In this document: piece by piece, positions 1 to 6,810 of the stretch
Layout: every line of letters begins with the position of its first letter
How positions within the stretch are numbered: position 1 is the first letter of the stretch
The notes under the pieces: model-generated
What the model saw: only the letters and a program-made list of their open reading frames with translations
Database searches by the model: none
Told to the model about the DNA's origin: nothing
Made by a program: the position numbers and the translations under genes
Source of the DNA: an uncultured Lentisphaeria bacterium
Lineage (GTDB): Bacteria > Verrucomicrobiota > Lentisphaeria > JABSQK01 > CAJWLW01
DNA length: 11,058 nt
Reading direction: 5' to 3'
Assembly (NCBI GenBank): GCA_913042885.1
Contig: CAJWLW010000147.1
Location: 1-11,058 of the forward strand

Positions 1-134
1 TCCAGACAGGCCGCCGCCTCGTCCAATACCGCCGGCGGTACGTCACGAATCAGTGTATACTCCGGGCTGCCCGCGATGGAAATACGAAGGGAGTAGATCA
101 GGATCAGCCAGATGACAAGACTAAGAAACCACAT
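1..134 (-). CDS. N-terminal part of an unidentified membrane-anchored protein (runs off left edge)
   Basis: Read on the minus strand from ATG at 134-132, the frame stays open to the window edge (44 codons). The peptide starts MWFLSLVIWLILIYSLRIS, a clear hydrophobic segment of about 15 residues ending in a basic turn. It continues with a soluble stretch containing SPEYTLIRDVPPAVLDEAAA. This is the pattern of an N-terminal membrane anchor or uncleaved signal. I do not recognise the family. No good Shine-Dalgarno sequence precedes the ATG. The same frame continues upstream through a run rich in Pro codons, which argues against a much longer N-terminus. The gene diverges from everything else in the window. 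It is called from codon quality and the hydrophobic start only. Confidence 0.5.
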   Translation of the reverse strand, partial: MWFLSLVIWLILIYSLRISIAGSPEYTLIRDVPPAVLDEAAACL

Positions 135-148
135 GGCAATCGGGACGG

Positions 149-537
149 ATGCTGGGGGTGGAATTGGTAAATTCGCGGCGGATATGGTACAACCGTGCCT
201 CTCGTTTGTCCACTCCGGACGGGGCTGGGGCCAGAACAGCCCTACGGCCGGAAACGTGGCTGAGATCGGTAAATTTCGCACCGGTGGCACTGAAGAAGAC
301 CGAGGAGCGACTGTCACGCAACCCCAATCGTGAAGGCCTTACCGGTACGGTGCAGGACAACGTGCTGCGCCCGGCAGCCGAGCGCATCGACAAAGACACG
401 TTGCCCACCATCGCCCCAGCAACATCAGCAAGGCACTCACCCCGGAAGGCAAAGGTGTCAATATCATCATCTTGAAGCGCCAGCAGCAGGGGTACTACAC
501 GGGTGACTGGCTTGCTTTAAGTACTTGGATAAATTAG
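149..537 (+). pseudogene. Possible frameshifted gene remnant
   Basis: From about 262 to 417 the frame beginning at 149 reads as plausible protein (for example LKKTEERLSRNPNREGLTG, then AAERIDKDTLPTIAP). It then degrades to a Ser/Arg-rich tail ending at 475. At 421 the +2 shifted frame takes over with equally plausible protein (NISKALTPEGKGVNIIIL, then KRQQQGYYTGDWLA) ending at TAG 535-537. The two halves join naturally as TLPTIAP-(S)NISKALTPEGKG, suggesting a 1- or 2-base indel near 415-421. No family is recognised. The start is not defined, and the first 100 bases of the open frame look non-coding. It could be a decayed gene, a sequencing or assembly indel in a real gene, or chance. Confidence 0.3.
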
Positions 538-719
538 GTTTACACCCTTTAATCCACCCCGTATCCCCCTCCAGGCAGGTGTCCAGAAAACGTCAGAAAC
601 GTGGTTCGATGGAGGCCGAGGAGCCAGAACCCGCTGTCCCAGCACCGGCACCGGCCGACTCCTGGCAAGCATGGATCCGACCGGCCGCGCCCCCTCTCGA
701 GGGCGTCAAAATCCGCATA

Positions 720-878
720 TCACGGTTCTGCTGTGTCGATACCCTCGTCTTCATAGGTCGCATCGATCTGACCTGGTGTCTCTATCTGCCGGGTCTGCAG
801 CTTGGCTTCTTTACGCTTGACGATAGCAGACACGTACTGGTCAACCGGCAGATTGATAAAACTACAAAGCAAGAAACG
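720..878 (-). pseudogene. C-terminal gene fragment, minus strand
   Basis: On the minus strand a frame with good codon choice reads FINLPVDQYVSAIVKRKEAK, then LQTRQIETPGQIDATYEDEG, and ends IDTAEP at TGA (722-720). It is closed upstream by TAG at 881-879, only about 50 codons away, so it cannot be a full gene of any size unless it is very short. No start codon with a ribosome site is visible. The charged, acidic tail looks like a natural C-terminus. I do not recognise the family. Coding signal on this strand fades at about 866, where a coding-like + strand frame begins, so the two pieces abut head to head. Confidence 0.3.
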
Positions 879-1080
879 CTATGTCGAGATTCAATACCAC
901 TATTCCATCGGCCATGCATACATCAGTGAAGGACGATATCACAACTCCCTGCCCTGGATGCAGAACGCCGAAAAGTTGCAGAAGTCCTACGGTATTACCG
1001 TCATTGACAATCTCTCCGCCCTGGTCCGGAGCTGGGAGCACATTGCCGACTCGAAACCCCCGTCGGGCCCCGGACCTTGA
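867..1080 (+). pseudogene. TPR-like C-terminal gene fragment
   Basis: From about 867 the + strand frame reads KKRYVEIQYHYSIGHAYIS, then EGRYHNSLPWMQNAEKLQKS. It ends with NLSALVRSWEHIADSKPPSG before TGA at 1078-1080. The spacing of YSIGHAY, EGRY and AEKL matches one tetratricopeptide repeat (helix A with Gly8/Tyr11, helix B with Ala27). Codon choice is good from 867 onward and poor upstream, where the opposite strand looks coding instead. No start codon fits: the in-frame ATG at 802 lies inside the minus-strand fragment. I read it as the tail of a TPR-containing gene whose front has been lost. It ends 32 bases before the kinase-like gene. Confidence 0.3.
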
Positions 1081-1112
1081 CAGTATGGCATGAATCTGGC
1101 GAATTCTATGGT

Positions 1113-3239
1113 ATGCAGATGACACTAGACGCCGCCAAAACAAGAGCGCGGGAGGCGCCGCCTGCCGCAACGATGACAGACGTGTGCCAAAAAGTCGTCG
1201 CCAATTTGTCGCCGACCGAAACGGTTTCGCTGTCGCTCACCTATGAGCGCACGCTCGGCAGCGGCCGTTCCGCCACCGCCCGACTGGTGCGGGTCGAAGG
1301 GCTGCATGACGAGCCCTGCATGATTGTCGAAAAAGTCTTCCGCCCAGGCCTGCTGACGAGGTTCATCTATGCCCTGGCCTTTCAGGCACCGTTCGGCTAT
1401 CGCTACAATGAGGCGGCAATCATCACCGCTTTCTACCGCCGACGAGTCGTGCGCGCTCTGCTGGCCGCGCATGACATTCCACTGCGCATTTCCAACGCAC
1501 TCTATTACCGCTGGTCCGAAGCCGACCGCGCCTTCATCCTGGGTACCGAGTATGTCCCCGGTTCAGGCCTCCAGGTCAACCCGGTCAACGAACACATGGT
1601 GCGGTCGCTGTTCACCAGGCAAAGCAATAAACGACCCCCTACAGACTACGAGATCCTGCTGCCGGCCATGCGCCGGTTCGAGCGGCTGCTGCGCGACTGC
1701 GGCCTCGTCGGCTCCGGCTGGCAGGTGTGCCCCGCGGCCATCGTTTCCACCGCGAATTTCATCCGTTGCAAGGGCGAATTCTGGGTCATCGACCTCGAGT
1801 CCGGCATTCCGGCTATCATGGTTCCCTATTATGTAATCTACGGTCTCCTTCATGGTCAACGACCGATGTTCGACGATCTCGAGGCCGGACGCTGGTCGCG
1901 TTGGTTCGATCGCCATACAGGCGACCTGCTGTCACGCCTCGATCAGGCAGAATACCAGCAGCTGGTGCACAACAGCGGACAACTCTGCACCCATGCAGCA
2001 GCCTGGAAAAAAACCGAGCTCGCAATCTTTCGTAACCCGTTTCACCTGATTCCATCAGACAACCGCGCCTGCATGAAAACGGCCGCGCTCGAGCGTTGGC
2101 GCCGCTTGGAACTGATTGACAAAGAGGAGCATGAGTGGTACGGCACCACCTGGCGCTTCGCCACGACCCGCACCTTCCTCTGCGGACTGCTGCCAGGGAG
2201 TTTCGGCCGTTTTCTGCGACGGCTCAGCGGCAACCGTCAATATCGCCAGGACACCAGCCGCTTCTTGCGCGATCGCGAATTTCGCCGCGCCGCGATTGCC
2301 GCGTATACCGGCGGCAAGTGCGAGAAGTGGCGGCAGCAAAGGCGTATTGCGGACTCCACACAGTTCACTTCGATCACCCGGCTCTTCCTTATCAGCTGGT
2401 TGCTCAGCTACACGTCCTCCGTAAAACTGCAGCGCTTCCTGGTCGATCGTGAGGTCCGCGGGGAAATGCGCACCGCTTGCTGGCGGTTTCTCGCATCCGA
2501 GAGTTTTCAAACGGAATACGCCAAGATTTTCGTCTTCCGCGCTGTCACGGAATGGACCGCCGACGGACGCCTGACGCCGGAGGATGAGACCCTCATCAGA
2601 TCCCGGGTCGAAGACGGCAGCATGCAGGAGTACATCCGCTGCTTCGCATTTCATGCGACACTGAAGCTTCTGAGTCCGCTGACAACCAGTCTCAAGATTG
2701 CCGGGTTCGCACTGCTGGCGGTGGGCATGTCCAGCGCCGCCGTAGACACGGAATTCCCCAGCGTACTTGGCATGATTCCCAGTGTTTTCTGCGTACCTCT
2801 GGCGATCCTGCTGATTGTCAACACCTCGATCTTGCGCACGCTGGTTACGCTGTCACGGATAGTCGTGAAGCGGCGCAGCCATATTTCCTACGGTATCGCC
2901 CTGTTTGTGGGTATGCTCCCTACGGTCGGCAGTTTTGCCTACCCGCTGCAGATGTACTGGAGTTGTCGCGAGTTGTCGATTTTTTTGACGCGGCACGTCG
3001 TCGCGCGCGTCGGCCAGGCGCTGCCCATTTACGGCGGCAAGCACACGCGCACCGAGATATGGATGGTGCAACTTGCCAACCTGCCGTTCGAAGCACTGGG
3101 AATTGCAGAGTCCGCAACTAATGTGATCTGGCGACGCACTGTCGAACCTGCGACAGCCGCAGTGGCATCCGCGCCGGCATCACCGGAGGATGCCGCGTTC
3201 ATCGAACACCTGTTTGCTCGATTCGAGACTCGAAAGTAA
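1113..3239 (+). CDS. Membrane protein with degenerate protein-kinase-like domain (putative pseudokinase)
   Basis: A 708-residue protein of two parts. Residues about 40-240 look like a protein-kinase fold. LGSGRSATARLV (48-59) resembles the glycine-rich loop, IVEKVF places a Lys at 74, and E100 could be the helix-C Glu. LGTEYVPGSG (143-152) sits where a hinge would be, N215 in TANF is the catalytic-loop Asn, and D227 in VIDLESG is the DFG Asp. The expected HRD motif is missing: about seven residues before N215 the sequence is PAAIVS, so the catalytic Asp appears to be Ile. Residues 240-510 are basic and helical, with no recognised domain. The C-terminal region has hydrophobic segments at about 523-545, 550-572 and 590-612, and possibly weaker ones, so it is probably an inner-membrane protein. 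The start is ATG 1113; ATG 1119 is equally possible, and TTG 1077 would add 12 residues. No strong ribosome site is seen. It lies just upstream of two CNNM-type transporter genes with a 7-base gap, implying one operon. Kinase likeness is inferred from motifs only. Confidence 0.7.
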   Translation: MQMTLDAAKTRAREAPPAATMTDVCQKVVANLSPTETVSLSLTYERTLGSGRSATARLVRVEGLHDEPCMIVEKVFRPGLLTRFIYALAFQAPFGYRYNEAAIITAFYRRRVVRALLAAHDIPLRISNALYYRWSEADRAFILGTEYVPGSGLQVNPVNEHMVRSLFTRQSNKRPPTDYEILLPAMRRFERLLRDCGLVGSGWQVCPAAIVSTANFIRCKGEFWVIDLESGIPAIMVPYYVIYGLLHGQRPMFDDLEAGRWSRWFDRHTGDLLSRLDQAEYQQLVHNSGQLCTHAAAWKKTELAIFRNPFHLIPSDNRACMKTAALERWRRLELIDKEEHEWYGTTWRFATTRTFLCGLLPGSFGRFLRRLSGNRQYRQDTSRFLRDREFRRAAIAAYTGGKCEKWRQQRRIADSTQFTSITRLFLISWLLSYTSSVKLQRFLVDREVRGEMRTACWRFLASESFQTEYAKIFVFRAVTEWTADGRLTPEDETLIRSRVEDGSMQEYIRCFAFHATLKLLSPLTTSLKIAGFALLAVGMSSAAVDTEFPSVLGMIPSVFCVPLAILLIVNTSILRTLVTLSRIVVKRRSHISYGIALFVGMLPTVGSFAYPLQMYWSCRELSIFLTRHVVARVGQALPIYGGKHTRTEIWMVQLANLPFEALGIAESATNVIWRRTVEPATAAVASAPASPEDAAFIEHLFARFETRK

Positions 3240-3246
3240 TTCATCT

Positions 3247-4491
3247 GTGATTGTGACGCTCATTATTCTGATCATCGTCCTGCTCGGACTCAGCGCTTTT
3301 TTTTCGGGTTCCGAGACGGCGCTCTATTCCCTGCGGCATACGACGCTCGAAGGTTGGCTGCACAACGGCACCCCGCACCAACGCACTGTCGCGGCGCTCA
3401 TGCGCGACACGCACACAACGCTGATCACCATCCTGCTGGGCACGAATTTTGTCAACATCCTGGCGTCGGTGCTCATCGCCAAACTCGTCAGCACCTACCT
3501 TATCGGTACGCAAGCGACACTGGTTGCCGGTGTCATGGCAACGATCGTGATTCTAATCTTCGGCGAAGTCATACCGAAAACATTCGCGTACACCCGACCC
3601 GAGCACCTGGCGCCCATACTGGCGCCGACAATCCGCTTCTGCAGCACTTTATTTGCACCCGTCGTTCATCTCATCCGCCGCATCACAACGGCTATACTCG
3701 GCAGCACAGCCCTGCCATCGAATGCCATAACCGTCGAGGAGTACGAGTCGTTTATCAACGTCAGTAAGAACGTCGGAGCATTCGCGGCGCCCGAAGCACA
3801 GCTGCTCGAAGAAATCATGCAGTTGCGGACGATCGCCGCGGTCAATGTCATGGTGCCACGCATCGATGTATTGACCGTCGATGTCCACGATGACGAACTG
3901 AAGATCATCGATGCCATTCGCCGGCACCGCCACCGCCGCCTGCCGGTCGTCGACAGGGACCTGGATAATATTGTCGGCGTCATGGACGTCAAAACCTACA
4001 TGATGAGTGCACCGGCAGTCCGACGCAACTGGACGAAAACTTGCCTGCGCAAACCGCTATTCGTGCCGGAGCTGGCGAAGCTCAATAGTGTCCTGGGCCA
4101 GCTGCGCGAACAGAGTCAAGGCGTCTGCTTCGTCGTCGACGAATATGGCGGTATCGAAGGCATGCTCACTGTCGAAAATATTCTCGAGGAAATCGTCGGC
4201 GAGATGTCCGACGAATACGACGGGCAGGACCTCGAGATTGCCGAGATCCACCCCGGCCACTGGCGGCTGAACGGCCTGCTGCAGTTGCATGACTTGCAGG
4301 AGGCCGTCGACATAGAACTGCCGGAAACCACCTCGTCCAACATCACTGGGTTCGTCACCGAGCAGCTTGGCCGTATGCCGGTCAACGACGATCAACTGAC
4401 CGTCGGCAACTTCCAGTTCGTCGTCCGCGCGGTCCACCGACATCGTGTGCTGGAGCTCGATCTGTATCGTCAGCCGGATACTCAATCATGA
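3247..4491 (+). CDS. CNNM/CorC-family cation transporter (DUF21, CBS pair, CorC_HlyC)
   Basis: A complete 414-residue member of the HlyC/CorC (CNNM) family, inner-membrane proteins linked to Mg2+ and Na+ transport and often labelled hemolysin. Residues 1-160 form the DUF21 membrane domain. It has an N-terminal hydrophobic helix, FFSGSETAL (18-26), ILLGTNFVNI (62-71) and FGEVIPKTFA (105-114), the family's ion-pathway signatures. Two CBS domains follow: about 203-260 with MVPRIDV and HRRLPVVD, and about 266-325 with VVDEYGGIEGMLT. The C-terminal CorC_HlyC domain covers about 332-408, with ITGFVTEQLGRMP. The GTG at 3247 is chosen because it puts the membrane helix at the N-terminus and starts 7 bases after the upstream stop. 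ATG 3190 would add 19 residues, overlap the upstream gene and lack support. The stop overlaps the next gene's ATG (ATGA), so translation is probably coupled. Confidence 0.9.
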   Translation: MIVTLIILIIVLLGLSAFFSGSETALYSLRHTTLEGWLHNGTPHQRTVAALMRDTHTTLITILLGTNFVNILASVLIAKLVSTYLIGTQATLVAGVMATIVILIFGEVIPKTFAYTRPEHLAPILAPTIRFCSTLFAPVVHLIRRITTAILGSTALPSNAITVEEYESFINVSKNVGAFAAPEAQLLEEIMQLRTIAAVNVMVPRIDVLTVDVHDDELKIIDAIRRHRHRRLPVVDRDLDNIVGVMDVKTYMMSAPAVRRNWTKTCLRKPLFVPELAKLNSVLGQLREQSQGVCFVVDEYGGIEGMLTVENILEEIVGEMSDEYDGQDLEIAEIHPGHWRLNGLLQLHDLQEAVDIELPETTSSNITGFVTEQLGRMPVNDDQLTVGNFQFVVRAVHRHRVLELDLYRQPDTQS

Positions 4492-5483
4492 CTTTTGCGA
4501 TCCTCATTATCCTGACGTTCCTGCTGATCCTGGCTTCCGCCTGCTTCAGCGGATTCGAAAATGGCATCATCGCCGTCCGGCGCGCCCGCCTCGAACACGC
4601 CGTCTTGCAGAATTCCACCGCGGCCGGATTGATGCAGAAATTCCTCGACCGCCCGGCCATAATGCTGGCCACCATTCTGCTCGGCAACAATCTGTGCAAC
4701 TGTTTCTCCGCTATTCTCTTCGACGAAATCTTTGCTGGCCGTGAAGCGTCCATGTGGGTTTCCACTGCCGGTTCGGCCATCCTCACGATGCTCGTGCTGG
4801 TGTTCGGTGAAGTCACACCGAAATTGTGGTTTCGGCAACGGCCGTATTTCCGCTGCCGCCTGTTGATCTACCCGATGTACCTCTTTCACCTGGCCATGTA
4901 TCCATTCATCTGGGTGTTGGCTGGCGTGACGCACATGGTTAACCATCTCTTCGGCGATCATGGCGGCGTCGACGTCGCGCGCATCAACATTTCGCGCGAG
5001 GAATTCCGTATCCTTTTGTCTGAAAGCGAATCGGCCGAACTCCTGGATCCCGAGGCGCGCCAACTGTTGCACAACGCCCTGGAATTTCACGACCACGTCG
5101 TCCGCGACGTCATGGCCCCGAGGGACCAGGTGCAATGCGTCGCTGCCGATGCGACGCTGGCTGAGGCCGTGGCACTGTCGCGCCGCTGCAATCTGTCGCG
5201 CCTGCCGGTTACCCGGCAGGGTAGCGACACATGGATCGGCATCTTCAATGTTTACGATGCGATCTTCAGTGCTGACCGCGTGCACTGGGACGATGAAAGT
5301 GTCATCGACTTCGTTCGCCCGCTCGTCAACATTTCCGAGCATGCCAGCGTTAACCAGGTGCTGACCCAGTCCCGCAGCACTCGCAGCCCCATCCTGGTAG
5401 TGACCGACAACGACAACCATCAGCGCGGCATCGTGACGCCCATGGACGTCACCTACCCGCTCGTCGGCAAACTGAAAACTTGA
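4488..5483 (+). CDS. Second CNNM-type protein (DUF21 plus CBS pair, no CorC_HlyC domain)
   Basis: A 331-residue paralogue of the preceding gene, starting in a 4-base ATGA overlap with it. Residues 1-165 form DUF21, with CFSGFENGI (19-27), ILLGNNLCN (63-71) and FGEVTPKLWF (106-115). The CBS pair spans about 205-325, with VMAPRDQV (208-215), LSRLPVTRQG (236-245), SPILVVTDN (300-308) and RGIVTPMDV (313-321). The protein stops six to ten residues after the second CBS domain, so the CorC_HlyC domain of the first protein is absent. Family members of this short form exist, so this need not be decay: the frame is clean and the end is tidy. The position equivalent to SGSET is SGFEN, changing two polar residues in the conserved membrane loop. 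It probably forms a complex with its neighbour, since CNNM proteins dimerise through both DUF21 and CBS domains. Confidence 0.88.
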   Translation: MTFAILIILTFLLILASACFSGFENGIIAVRRARLEHAVLQNSTAAGLMQKFLDRPAIMLATILLGNNLCNCFSAILFDEIFAGREASMWVSTAGSAILTMLVLVFGEVTPKLWFRQRPYFRCRLLIYPMYLFHLAMYPFIWVLAGVTHMVNHLFGDHGGVDVARINISREEFRILLSESESAELLDPEARQLLHNALEFHDHVVRDVMAPRDQVQCVAADATLAEAVALSRRCNLSRLPVTRQGSDTWIGIFNVYDAIFSADRVHWDDESVIDFVRPLVNISEHASVNQVLTQSRSTRSPILVVTDNDNHQRGIVTPMDVTYPLVGKLKT

Positions 5484-5608
5484 ATATCGCTACGTTTGCC
5501 GCGGATTCGGATGGGTGACGAAGGCTGTTACAAATGCCAGGGTGTAATTCAGAATCGAAAGGGTGACCTGAAGCATCTCAATGTATGCCGATTGGCCTGT
5601 CACACTAT

Positions 5609-5613
5609 AGGAG
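5609..5613 (+). promoter_or_regulatory. Ribosome binding site that sets the TPR gene start
   Basis: AGGAG lies 4 bases before ATG 5618. It decides for that start over the in-frame ATG at 5585, which has no such site. Confidence 0.6.
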
Positions 5614-5617
5614 ATGG

Positions 5618-6658
5618 ATGCTCCCACACAAAATAAAGCTAAAGGCGGAGGACCTGGCTGTTGCTGCCGGCAGTGCCATGGAAGAGGGCGATATCGAAAC
5701 GGCTATCGACCTGGCAGACGCTGCCACCAAGGTCTATGACCACAGCGGCAAGGTCTGGTTCATTCACGGCCAGGTCATGCAGCTCGCCGAGCAGTACGAG
5801 GACGCCTTGGAAAGCTACGCAGCAGCAAAAATCTGCGAACCTGACAAAGCAGCCCTGGCAATCTACAATCAAGGCAAGGTCTACGAAGAGCTGCAGCAGT
5901 GGGACCAGGCATTCGAGGCCTTTGACGCAGTGGTCGAACTCGACCCGGAGGACACCGATGCCTGGGTCAACCGCGGTGTGGCCCTGGCCGAGGTGGACCG
6001 TCATCCCGAAGCTATCGTAAGCTACGACCGGGCCCTGAAACTGTCACCCGACGACGTCGACGCCTGGGCCAATAAAGGCAACAGCCTGCAAGTGACCGGC
6101 AAGTTCGATGATGCCATCGCCTGTTATACCGCAGCGATCAATATCGACCCGGCGAATCTGGCCAGTCACTATGGTTTGTGCGAGAGTTTATACCGTCAGG
6201 AGCAGTACGAGGAATCTGTGCATTTCGCGGAAAACGCGTTGCAGCTCGATCCGACGTTGGCGCCGGCCTGGGTGTTCAAAGCCATATCCCTGTCACAGCA
6301 GGGTCACAACCGCCATGCACTCGATGCGATTGAAAAGGCAGCTGTACTCGAGCCCGAGTCGCCGGAGACGTGGAACAATCGCGGTGAGATTTTAGGTCTG
6401 CTCAACCGTCTGGACGAAGCCAAAGAATCGTTCGAACGAGCGCTGAATCTCGACAAAAAATGCGCCGCCGGTTGGTTTGGTATAGCACGGATACACTGTT
6501 TCCGCGGCGCCCATGAAGCGGCCCTGGACTGTTTCGACGGCTATTTCCGTCTTGCTCCGGAGACAGACGCCCTCATGCCGGCTGCGCAGGCCGCATACAA
6601 ACTGTGCTGCGAAACACTGGAAGCGCAGGAGCTGGCGAAACCGGACGGCGAGGAATAG
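5618..6658 (+). CDS. TPR-repeat protein
   Basis: A 346-residue soluble protein made of about nine consecutive 34-residue tetratricopeptide repeats (approximately 12-45, 46-79, 81-114, 115-148, 149-182, 183-216, 217-250, 251-284 and 285-318). Classic consensus stretches include DAWVNRGVALAEVDRHPEAI, and then DPEDTDAW and AWANKGNSL at repeat boundaries. It has no signal peptide, membrane segment or catalytic domain. TPR arrays bind partner proteins; the partner cannot be read from the sequence. The start is ATG 5618, with AGGAG 4 bases upstream. It is separated from the transporter operon by 134 bases and from pyruvate kinase by 152 bases. It may therefore have its own promoter, although I see no convincing one. 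It ends with a short charged tail (KPDGEE). Confidence 0.88.
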   Translation: MLPHKIKLKAEDLAVAAGSAMEEGDIETAIDLADAATKVYDHSGKVWFIHGQVMQLAEQYEDALESYAAAKICEPDKAALAIYNQGKVYEELQQWDQAFEAFDAVVELDPEDTDAWVNRGVALAEVDRHPEAIVSYDRALKLSPDDVDAWANKGNSLQVTGKFDDAIACYTAAINIDPANLASHYGLCESLYRQEQYEESVHFAENALQLDPTLAPAWVFKAISLSQQGHNRHALDAIEKAAVLEPESPETWNNRGEILGLLNRLDEAKESFERALNLDKKCAAGWFGIARIHCFRGAHEAALDCFDGYFRLAPETDALMPAAQAAYKLCCETLEAQELAKPDGEE

Positions 6659-6810
6659 CTGGTACGGCAGATTTTGCATACACGGCCGATAGCAGCGGTG
6701 CAACAGCGATCGCGGAAATTTCATCTACTCGGCGCAGGCGCAACTGCCCGTATGACTGTACAGTGCTCCGGTTCACAAACGCCAAACCCGCACGCCGCTC
6801 CCGGTATCAC

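Larger units (their letters stand above)
135..1112. other. Long stretch without an intact gene, mosaic of gene pieces
   Basis: Nearly 1 kb here carries no complete gene that I can support. Three coding-like pieces (two on +, one on -) are listed separately. Between them, 540-720 carries an open + frame rich in Pro, Ala and Glu (PEPAVPAPAPADSW) without a recognisable domain. No tRNA, transposase, terminal inverted repeats or CRISPR array was seen. The promoter of the downstream operon should lie here. A TTGACA hexamer at 1077-1082 has no convincing -10 partner at 16-18 bases. Confidence 0.4.

Noticed and set aside
1077..1112. TTGACA as the -35 of a promoter for the kinase/CNNM operon
   Set aside because: The positions 16-18 bases downstream give CGAATT-like hexamers, not a -10. 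The nearest TATGGT is 24 bases away.
2055..2654. Long minus-strand open frame (199 codons) opposite the kinase-like gene
   Set aside because: It lies wholly inside a + strand frame with better composition and recognisable motifs. The translation shows no domain, and long antisense frames are expected in GC-rich coding DNA.
4482..5420. 312-codon minus-strand open frame opposite the second CNNM gene
   Set aside because: The + strand protein is clearly a DUF21-CBS protein. The antisense product is rich in Asp, His, Gln and Val, with no family likeness, as expected for a codon shadow.
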